Assembly: GCA_003663565.1 (NCBI GenBank)
Contig: QMTT01000005.1
Location: 1 to 9,966, forward strand
Reading direction: 5' to 3'
Source: Thermoplasmata archaeon
GTDB lineage: Archaea > Thermoplasmatota > B47-G6 > B47-G6B > 47-G6
DNA: 9,966 bases
Shown here piece by piece: positions 1 to 4,785 of the stretch (position 1 is the first letter of the stretch; each line of letters starts with the position of its first letter). The notes under the pieces are model-generated. The model made no database searches, had not been told where the DNA came from, and saw only the letters and a program-made list of their open reading frames with translations. Position numbers and translations under genes: made by a program.

Positions 1-233
1 ATATACTTCACAGTAACAGTTTTACCACTCCCTGTCATACCATAAACCATTATGTTCTTGGGTACAGAGCCCTCTAAGGCTACTCCTAAGATATCCACAA
101 GTGCGTTTATTTGTTCATCTCTGTGAGGCAAACGTTCTGGGGTATAAGTGTGAAGTAATGCATCTTTATTCTTGAATATCTTACTCTTCTTAGACTGGAG
201 AAACTTATCAAATGGATTCTCATCAGGTGTCAT
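1..233 (-). CDS. cdc6: Orc1/Cdc6 replication initiator, N-terminal part (cut by window edge)
   Basis: Seen: reading leftwards from ATG 233, the frame gives about 77 residues beginning MTPDENPFDKFL. It contains the Orc1/Cdc6-type stretch TPERLPHRDEQI and a Walker A P-loop, GMTGSGKT, followed by VTVKY, where the window ends. Known: archaeal Orc1/Cdc6 are AAA+ ATPases with a C-terminal winged helix that bind origins and load the MCM helicase; the N-terminal 'NPF..' and 'P.RLPHR..Q' segments are typical. The start is supported by GGAGG at 246-250, about 12 bases upstream, on the same strand. An AT-rich TATA-like stretch lies at 251-266. Walker B, the sensors and the winged helix lie outside the window. 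Archaeal origins often sit beside this gene, which makes the large non-coding flank worth attention. Confidence 0.93.
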   Translation of the reverse strand, partial: MTPDENPFDKFLQSKKSKIFKNKDALLHTYTPERLPHRDEQINALVDILGVALEGSVPKNIMVYGMTGSGKTVTVKY

Positions 234-275
234 CGCATATCCGTTCCTCCTTTATTATGCATATTTTGCAGTCGC

Positions 276-292
276 GGTGGAAGAGTTCCACC
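276..292. repeat. Palindrome GGTGGAA-GAG-TTCCACC upstream of orc1
   Basis: Perfect 7-bp inverted repeat with a 3-base spacer, centred about 50 bases upstream of the orc1 start. It could be an operator or an initiator-binding dyad. It differs from the ORB dyad, in which the TTCCA half comes first. Confidence 0.6.
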
Positions 293-293
293 T

Positions 294-337
294 CAACCAC
301 CTGCATCTCGCTACTACGGTGATCTCATGGGTGGTTG
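294..337. repeat. Inverted repeat CAACCACC / GGTGGTTG
   Basis: Perfect 8-bp inverted repeat (arms 294-301 and 330-337) directly beside the 276-292 palindrome. Together they place four GGTGG/CCACC pentamers within about 60 bases. It may be a stem in a transcript or clustered protein sites. Confidence 0.5.
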
Positions 338-372
338 CCAAGTCCAATTGTGTGAGTCTTTTATTTAGGAAA

Positions 373-533
373 TTCCCTCAGGGCTTAGACCAGTGCTCTT
401 ATTGCCATGAGGGAAGACCACTTTGTGCTAATACTTCGCAAAGTGAGCTTTTCTGCAAGACCCATCAGAGCATGGTGAGACGCGATAGCCTGTATATAAG
501 TTTTGGCTCTATCACTCTTTTAAGCACGCCATG
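373..533. ncRNA. Candidate structured RNA: series of strong stem-loops, strand unknown
   Basis: Seen: TTCCCTCA/TGAGGGAA (373-380 with 408-415); CACTTTGTG/CGCAAAGTG (419-427 with 437-445, 9-base loop, one G-T pair); GATAGCC/GGC-t-CTATC (484-490 with 505-513); and CATGG/CCATG (471-475 with 529-533) enclosing the previous hairpin. Such an ordered series in non-coding DNA of an AT-rich genome is what a structured RNA gene can look like. I tried to match RNase P RNA, SRP RNA, 5S rRNA and tRNA landmarks and found none, so no family is assigned. A decayed mobile element or origin DNA structure are alternatives. Confidence 0.28.
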
Positions 534-670
534 ATGGTGCATGGTAAATTGATTGTCGTTCAGACCACGTATTAAGGTATCTTTAACTAATAGAGCGTCC
601 TAAATATCCCTTATGTCTAGCGTAGGTATTGTAATGCTAATATTGTGTAGAGAGGTTAGTACTAAGATCT

Positions 671-695
671 AAAGGCTATGAAGGTAAAAGCCTTT
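671..695. repeat. Inverted repeat AAAGGCT / AGCCTTT
   Basis: Perfect 7-bp arms (671-677, 689-695) with an 11-base spacer inside the gene-poor region. Function unknown. Confidence 0.45.
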
Positions 696-862
696 GTGTG
701 GATTATTGTACAGCTCAAATATTGTTGGGAATGGCTTGATTAATACCATAGGGATTTTCCCCTGATACTGACTAGATGAGCATGCAGATGCTAATGGACA
801 TTTATGTTGAAATTATATAACAATACAAATAAAAAGGGCGCAACATGATACCGGTCACTGAT

Positions 863-932
863 GGCTCTTCAGCATGCTGAAACGTCATCATTGCACTTAG
901 CTCAGATCACCTCCTAGTCATCATCTAAGAAT
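863..932 (-). ncRNA. Box C/D guide sRNA (2'-O-methylation guide)
   Basis: Seen on the minus strand in order: box C ATGATGA (918-924), 12-nt guide CTAGGAGGTGAT (906-917), box D' CTGA (902-905), 10-nt spacer, box C' ATGATGA (885-891), 12-nt guide CGTTTCAGCATG (873-884), box D CTGA (869-872). The flanks TTCT and AGAG can form a short terminal stem. Known: archaeal C/D sRNAs bind L7Ae, Nop5 and fibrillarin, are about 50-60 nt long, have guides of about 12 nt, and methylate the target base paired with the fifth guide base upstream of D or D'. Here C to D is 56 nt. The D' guide is complementary to AUCACCUCCUAG, which matches the canonical 16S 3' end (AUCACCUCCU) and would mark the first C of CCUCC. 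The D-guide target, CAUGCUGAAACG, is unassigned. Ends are estimates. Confidence 0.85.
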
Positions 933-952
933 TAGGTATGTGACCCTAGCCT

Positions 953-962
953 AATATAATTA
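953..962 (-). promoter_or_regulatory. TATA-like element for the C/D sRNA
   Basis: Minus-strand TAATTATATT lies about 25 bases upstream of the expected sRNA 5' end (about 931-932, a few bases before box C). That is the usual archaeal TATA-to-start spacing. It overlaps the 3' flank of xpf. Confidence 0.45.
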
Positions 963-967
963 ACCTC

Positions 968-1673
968 CTAGACTTCTTTCGAACCTCTTTCAATGTCTTC
1001 AAAATCAAGAAGGCTAAAGCTCTTTTTCTTGGATTTTTCCTTAAAGTTTTTATTTATAAGGTCATAAAGTCTTTTTCCAACTTCTTCTCCAAATACAGTT
1101 TCGAAATCGATTTGTCTTGCAGAAAAGAAGTTCCTTAGACTTCCAAATACCCTTAAAATCTCTGCAGCCCTTTTTTGTCCTATATGTGGAAGTGATGTTA
1201 GGACTTCAATGGCTATTTGGTAATCATTTTTGGTCTTTTTAGATATAGAAGTCCTTATGGAACCTTCTTTCGGAGTTCCTAGGATCTGTACTCTTCTTCC
1301 TAAGTTGTAAATGAACCTTGCAGTGTCTTCAGGTCCTTGGGTAAACACAAGAAAAATCCCTTGTTCTGTTATACTTATTAAGGATGACCAAAAGGCATTG
1401 TCTGAAAACTTCCTAAATGATAGTACTTCTTTATAGTCTCCTTCAATGATTATGTACGCCTTCTTTACGTTCTTCAGTTTCTCTATCTGCTCAAAAAGAC
1501 GTCCTTCTATTATGGAAGAGATAAAATCATCAGCTGTCTTTCGTTCTATGATAACATCTTTACTAACAGCATAATCTCCAACAGGAAGGTTATCAACAAT
1601 AATATATGCACCAAAAAGCCTCAGATACTTAGGAACTTGTGATCTTTCTTCCCTATAATCAATCCAAACCCAT
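968..1673 (-). CDS. xpf: XPF/ERCC4-family structure-specific nuclease, with apparent 1-base frameshift at the start
   Basis: Seen: the frame ending in TAG at 968-970 stays open back to a TAG at 1691-1693. It encodes an ERCC4 nuclease domain with VGDY and ERKTADDF (the GDx(n)ERKx3D active site), then helix-hairpin-helix sequence near LPHIGQKRAAEIL. This frame has no ATG, GTG or TTG before GTG 1348, which would remove the nuclease domain. ATG 1671-1673 is one base out of frame (ATGGGTTTGG). Dropping one G from the GGG at 1669-1671 gives MVWIDYREERSQVPKYL and a 234-residue protein, the usual size of short helicase-less archaeal XPF. Known: these enzymes cut 3'-flap and branched DNA with PCNA. 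The C-terminus has SFSLLDF, a possible weak PIP-like motif (inference). It follows the KH gene by about 20 bases. The defect may be a sequencing indel, a true mutation or unusual initiation. Confidence 0.85.
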
Positions 1674-1695
1674 ACTAATGATACAACCCCCTACC

Positions 1696-2259
1696 TCAAG
1701 GCTCTTTGTTTATCATCTCGTAGTAAGCATATACTCCAACATCTCGATACATCCTTCTTCTCTTCTCCTCTCTTATGAATCTATACACGGTTTGATGCAT
1801 TGATCCGTTGAGTAGCATTTCAATTGCTCGTCTAGCGATGTCTACATTCTCATATTCTCCTATTATTGCAATGTAGTGTTCATATACGCTGATGTTAGTG
1901 TCTGTAAGCTCTTCTATTTCCTTCCTTGCTCTACCACGTGTTCCTATAACTCTTCCAATAAGTTCTACCATTCTGCTCTTCTTTCTTGTGAAGTCCTTTA
2001 TATCAATGACCTCCATTATGTAGTTATCGTTTAAGAGCTTCATTGCGTTTTCTGGGGAGAACCCATAGCCTATTGCCATAACGACATTTCTTACTTTAAG
2101 TGCTTCATAAGGATGATCCTGTGGATCAATAGTAACATCTCCTGTCCTTGAGTTTATGTATAGTTTTATCCCGGCTATTTCTTCTAGATATTTCTTGACC
2201 CTTCCTTCCTTTCCAATCAGTACTGGAACACGCTCGATAGGTACCTTAAGAAAGAACAT
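1696..2259 (-). CDS. Two-KH-domain RNA-binding protein, Dim2/Pno1 (Krr1-like) homologue
   Basis: 187 residues with two KH modules. The first has a GKEG loop around residues 16-19 (VPVLIGKEGRVKKYL). The second has a GTRG loop around 106-109 (LIGRVIGTRGRARKEIEEL) and ends in an MHQTVYRFIRE-type segment typical of this family. Known: the eukaryotic relative Pno1/Dim2 binds the 3' region of pre-18S rRNA beside the Nob1 cleavage site, and archaeal homologues bind the 3' end of 16S rRNA. ATG 2257-2259 is supported by GGTGA at 2266-2270. Gene order aIF1A-rio1-KH, all in one direction, is a common archaeal arrangement and supports a role in small-subunit maturation. The 96-base gap to rio1 may hold a separate promoter. 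An exonuclease-type KH protein is less likely because nothing else in the sequence suggests an exosome component. Confidence 0.88.
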   Translation of the reverse strand: MFFLKVPIERVPVLIGKEGRVKKYLEEIAGIKLYINSRTGDVTIDPQDHPYEALKVRNVVMAIGYGFSPENAMKLLNDNYIMEVIDIKDFTRKKSRMVELIGRVIGTRGRARKEIEELTDTNISVYEHYIAIIGEYENVDIARRAIEMLLNGSMHQTVYRFIREEKRRRMYRDVGVYAYYEMINKEP

Positions 2260-2302
2260 TTCATGTCACCAATCTCAAATATTATACGTTTATCACATAG
2301 GT

Positions 2303-2310
2303 AGTATAAG
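2303..2310 (-). promoter_or_regulatory. Possible TATA element for the KH-xpf unit
   Basis: Minus-strand CTTATACT lies about 50 bases upstream of the KH start, predicting a transcript start near 2281 and a leader of about 23 nt that includes GGTGA. A second AT-rich candidate (TAATATAGTG) lies near 2320-2330. Readthrough from rio1 is also possible. Confidence 0.3.
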
Positions 2311-2355
2311 ATAACACTATATTACAATTTGGTGTACTTTTTAAGGTGTTAAATG

Positions 2356-3192
2356 TTATTGCACTAGGTAACTAGCAAGTATTTCCTCGCCAATAACATC
2401 TATAACGTACTTTTTTGGGTTTAATCCGAGTTTATATCGTCTATTGAAGTAATTGACAATGTTAAGTACATCCCTCACAACCCAACGATATGCCATAGGA
2501 TGTACAAGAGGAACTCCCTGACCGACGTCTATGATATAGTACTCTGTCTCATCCTTTACAAGTATATTATACTCACTCATATCCGCATGGACGAATCCAT
2601 TGTCGTAAAGTCTCTTTATGTCCTCTATTATAGACTCAAGCATTTCTTTGGGGTTTTCTACCACAATGTCCTTAAGTCTTGGTGCTGGATGGTCATCTAT
2701 CCCTATGAACTCCATGACAAGAACATTATCTCTATATGCAAAGGGTTTTGGTACGGGAATTCCTATCTCGTAGAACTCTTGGAGATTTTTGAACTCTTTT
2801 TGGCACCATGTATAAACTATATGTGCTCTCTTCTTTTTTATTCTCTTAAACCTGGGATCTCCATCTATATATGGCATCATGTCTTTGAAAAGGGTAGTGT
2901 CCTTTTTGTAGATTTTAACAGCCACAGGAAAACCAGCAGAGTCTTTCCCCCTAAACACGTTTGCTTCTTTTCCCATTGAAATCGTTGAAACAAGTTCAGA
3001 TAAATAGCCCTTGTTTATAAGTTTTGCAAGCGCTATAAGCGTTGGTTTATCAAATACCCAGTTCTCTATCTCTCTGTCCTCTATAGTTTTTTCTTTCCTA
3101 AATCTTTTTGGGAACACCTGCCTCAAGAGTTCTTCGTCAACCTCGAATGCCTCATCCTCCAACGTTTCATTTTCTTCAAATCCAATGCTCAT
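2356..3192 (-). CDS. rio1: RIO1-type serine/threonine protein kinase
   Basis: 278 residues. Seen: the RIO1 nucleotide loop STISMGKEANVF (69-80), catalytic lysine in AVKIYK (K93), HADMSEYNIL with catalytic D204 (the HxDxSEYN form marks RIO1, not RIO2), and metal-binding IIDVGQ with D222. There is no N-terminal winged helix as in RIO2. Known: RIO kinases are atypical ATPase/kinases that act in late small-ribosomal-subunit maturation in the cytoplasm; RIO1 autophosphorylates. The start ATG (3190-3192) lies 15 bases after the aIF1A stop, with GGTGAGAGG in the gap as ribosome-binding sequence, so it is almost certainly co-transcribed with aIF1A. The acidic N-terminus before residue 20 (ENETLEDEAFEVDEE) is low complexity. 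Confidence 0.95.
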   Translation of the reverse strand: MSIGFEENETLEDEAFEVDEELLRQVFPKRFRKEKTIEDREIENWVFDKPTLIALAKLINKGYLSELVSTISMGKEANVFRGKDSAGFPVAVKIYKKDTTLFKDMMPYIDGDPRFKRIKKKRAHIVYTWCQKEFKNLQEFYEIGIPVPKPFAYRDNVLVMEFIGIDDHPAPRLKDIVVENPKEMLESIIEDIKRLYDNGFVHADMSEYNILVKDETEYYIIDVGQGVPLVHPMAYRWVVRDVLNIVNYFNRRYKLGLNPKKYVIDVIGEEILASYLVQ

Positions 3193-3207
3193 GAGTGCCT
3201 CTCACCG

Positions 3208-3570
3208 TTAACACTCTAACTGTAGCTCGAGTACTTCAGGAAGGAGGCCTCTTTTCTTGAGGTTATATGCTTGTACTTTCGTGTATCGGAAGACTACATC
3301 TGCTTTGGTATCCTGAAACTCCCATGGTTTAACTATAAGTAGATCTCCTACTTTTATCCACACTTTCTTAAGCATCTTTCCTGGTATTCTTGCAAGCCTT
3401 TCCTTTTTATCCTCACAGATAACTCTGAGATGATTCCCACCAAGCATTTCCCTAGCTATAGCAAACATCTCTCCGTTATCCCTATCTGGGAGTGGTACTC
3501 TTATGACTTCTTCCACGCCTTCTTTGGTGTCCGTGCTTCTTATTTCTATTTCAGGTCTTTTTTTACTCAT
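3208..3570 (-). CDS. Translation initiation factor aIF1A
   Basis: 120 residues with an S1/IF1-type OB fold from about residue 22 to 97. Diagnostic segments are EVIRVPLP, MLGGNHLRVICEDKKERLARIPGK, KKVWIKVGDLLIVKPWEFQ and KADVVFRYT. Known: aIF1A, the homologue of bacterial IF1 and eukaryotic eIF1A, occupies the ribosomal A site during initiation and helps assemble the initiation complex. The start at ATG 3568-3570 is set by a strong SD, GAGGTGAT (3577-3584), six bases upstream. The N-terminal 20 residues are charged and probably disordered. It is first gene of the minus-strand unit aIF1A-rio1 (then KH and xpf) and diverges from endA. Length and motifs are normal for the family. Confidence 0.95.
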   Translation of the reverse strand: MSKKRPEIEIRSTDTKEGVEEVIRVPLPDRDNGEMFAIAREMLGGNHLRVICEDKKERLARIPGKMLKKVWIKVGDLLIVKPWEFQDTKADVVFRYTKVQAYNLKKRGLLPEVLELQLEC

Positions 3571-3612
3571 ATGTTAATCACCTCTATAATCGTAATTCGT
3601 AAGAGAGTCCAC

Positions 3613-3621
3613 ATATTTTTA
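3613..3621 (-). promoter_or_regulatory. TATA-like element for the aIF1A-rio1 unit
   Basis: Minus-strand CCTAAAAATATG contains the TATA-like core. The predicted transcript start is near 3592, leaving a leader of about 22 nt that includes the GAGGTGAT SD. A second AT-rich candidate (CTTATACTTTTAAGG) lies at 3651-3665. Confidence 0.45.
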
Positions 3622-3672
3622 GGACGTGTAATATGAGCTTTATGAGATGTCCTTAAAAGTATAAGGCTAACC

Positions 3673-3684
3673 TAAATATAATAT
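3673..3684 (+). promoter_or_regulatory. TATA-like element for the endA-trpS-pheS unit
   Basis: TAAATATAATAT lies about 70 bases upstream of the endA ATG. Usual spacing predicts a transcript start near 3705 and a leader of roughly 43 nt. The 3571-3747 gap is the divergent promoter region for two translation/RNA-processing units. I see no other gene in it. Confidence 0.4.
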
Positions 3685-3737
3685 CTTATCCCTCTAAGAG
3701 TGTTACTTCCAAGCTCGCGCGTGACAATTAACTTATA

Positions 3738-3742
3738 GGTGG
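3738..3742 (+). promoter_or_regulatory. SD GGTGG that decides the endA start
   Basis: GGTGG precedes ATG 3748 by five bases. The longer reading that starts at GTG 3739 would begin inside this SD, so ATG 3748 is preferred. Confidence 0.65.
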
Positions 3743-3747
3743 CAGCG

Positions 3748-4767
3748 ATGGTTCAAGTATCGTTATTAAGTAATAAAGTTGTTCTTAGTGGAGAACAATG
3801 TAAGAAAATATGGAGACTTACAGGATTTGGCCTCCTAGAAAACGGTAAACTTGTGCTTTCACCAGAGGAGACTATAGCTTTGTACTTGATGGGAAGAATT
3901 AAGCTTAAGAAAAACGTGTTAAATGAGATCTGGGATAAAACCTCCGAAAATCCAAATACATTTAAGAGGATCCTTGCTCTTATAGATCTTATTGGCAGAA
4001 GAACGTATAAAGGTCATGTAGGTCCTGAGCCATATGATATATCACTTTGGAAGAAGTCTGAGAAGCCTGGAGCAGGAGTTCCTAAGATAAGAATAAAACT
4101 CTACTCGGACTACGAAGACATAAATGTTGGAGAACTTTTGGACTTTCTAAATAGTGCTTTATATAACAAAAAGCAGTTTCTCATAGGAATCGTAGATGAA
4201 GAAGGAGAAATAGTATATTATGCTGTCAAGAAGGTAGATCCTAGGGGTGGTATGTCCGAGATCCCGGAAGGTACTTTTGAGGGAAAGTTCATTGGTGATA
4301 GAATGATAGTGACTCAACCATGTAAAGAACTCGAGGAAACGTTCTTTGGAAAGAGGTTATTTGGCATGCTTATACTTTCACCTTTAGAGACTGAGTTTCT
4401 CAGAGAAAATAGCATTATAACCACAGATCATCAGAAAATCATGGATACTATCTTGAGAAGACTTCACATGTATGATAAGAGCATTGTGGCAAAATATCTC
4501 GTATATAAAGATTTAAAGCTTAGAGGGCATGTCGTAAAATCTGGATTCAAGTATGGTGCTCACTTCAGGGTTTACAAAGATAATCCAAATGAGACACACT
4601 CTAATTATTTAGTCAATGTTGTCACATCCAAAGACAATTTGAGACCATATGCTATTAGTAGTATGGTGAGGCTTGCCCATAGTGTAAATAAGAAACTGCT
4701 CCTGGCTGTGACCTCTTTAGAGGACGAAAAAGTAGACTATATTTCTGTAGAATACATTAAACCTTAG
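3748..4767 (+). CDS. endA: tRNA-splicing endonuclease, two-repeat (alpha2) type
   Basis: 339 residues from ATG 3748. The C-terminal catalytic repeat reads LVYKDLKLRGHVVKSGFKYG, then AHFRVYK, THSNYLV and VRLAHSVNKKLLLAV. These give the triad Y276 (FRVY), H284 (THS) and K315 (SVNKK, or the adjacent lysine). The N-terminal half (LTGFGLL, PEETIALYLMGR, FLIGIVDEEGEIVYYAV) is the degenerate, non-catalytic repeat, as in alpha2 enzymes. Known: archaeal EndA cuts bulge-helix-bulge motifs to remove introns from pre-tRNA and pre-rRNA. Homodimeric two-repeat forms occur in euryarchaea such as Archaeoglobus and Thermoplasma, while crenarchaeal enzymes use separate alpha and beta chains. It is first in the unit, 18 bases before trpS. 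The length is slightly above classical alpha2 enzymes. Confidence 0.95.
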   Translation: MVQVSLLSNKVVLSGEQCKKIWRLTGFGLLENGKLVLSPEETIALYLMGRIKLKKNVLNEIWDKTSENPNTFKRILALIDLIGRRTYKGHVGPEPYDISLWKKSEKPGAGVPKIRIKLYSDYEDINVGELLDFLNSALYNKKQFLIGIVDEEGEIVYYAVKKVDPRGGMSEIPEGTFEGKFIGDRMIVTQPCKELEETFFGKRLFGMLILSPLETEFLRENSIITTDHQKIMDTILRRLHMYDKSIVAKYLVYKDLKLRGHVVKSGFKYGAHFRVYKDNPNETHSNYLVNVVTSKDNLRPYAISSMVRLAHSVNKKLLLAVTSLEDEKVDYISVEYIKP

Positions 4768-4774
4768 TTGGATT

Positions 4775-4780
4775 GAGGTG
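4775..4780 (+). promoter_or_regulatory. SD GAGGTG for trpS
   Basis: GAGGTGAT begins eight bases before the first of two consecutive ATG codons (4783, 4786). GGTG-to-ATG spacings at aIF1A, pncA and the DUF5611-like gene are 6-8 bases. Here 4786 gives 5 and 4783 only 2, which favours the second ATG. Confidence 0.5.
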
Positions 4781-4785
4781 ATATG

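Larger units (their letters stand above)
234..960. other. Long gene-poor region between orc1 and xpf (possible origin and RNA locus)
   Basis: About 700 bases with no convincing protein gene. Frames are broken on both strands, and the longest plus-strand ORF (172-534) overlaps orc1 antisense and lacks an SD. It contains a GGTGGAA/TTCCACC dyad, further 7-9 bp stems at 294-337, 373-533 and 671-695, a small AGCAT/ATGCT hairpin at 779-792, three copies of TGCTAAT (426-432, 635-641, 789-795) and a box C/D sRNA at the right end. The 270-540 part looks somewhat richer in G+C than the 541-840 part. Its position beside orc1 fits an origin. I looked for ORB-type repeats (TTCCA-N-TGGAAAC followed by a G run) and saw none, so origin identity is only a positional inference. 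Confidence 0.3.

Noticed and set aside
360..520. RNase P RNA, because of AGGAAATTCC (367-376) resembling the conserved AGGAAAGTCC
   Set aside because: No ACAGAAA-type partner region follows at the correct place on the same strand, and the P4 pairing could not be built.
172..534. Plus-strand 120-codon frame
   Set aside because: It starts inside orc1 on the opposite strand, has no SD or promoter spacing, and covers the stem-loop region. No domain is recognisable.
836..891. Small minus-strand protein starting at the ATGATG of box C' with the upstream GGAGGTGAT as SD
   Set aside because: GGTG-to-ATG spacing would be 16 bases against 5-8 at neighbouring genes, and the complete C/D box architecture explains the sequence better.
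234..960. ORB-type origin repeats, tRNA, 5S or SRP RNA
   Set aside because: No TTCCA-N-TGGAAAC with a following G run, no T-loop/anticodon arrangement, and no SRP helix 8 motif were seen on either strand.
968..1348. XPF gene as a short 126-residue protein from GTG 1348
   Set aside because: The same frame continues upstream through an intact ERCC4 nuclease active site, so the short version is an artefact of the missing start codon.
3739..3747. GTG start of endA adding three residues
   Set aside because: The GTG lies inside the GGTGG SD that serves ATG 3748.
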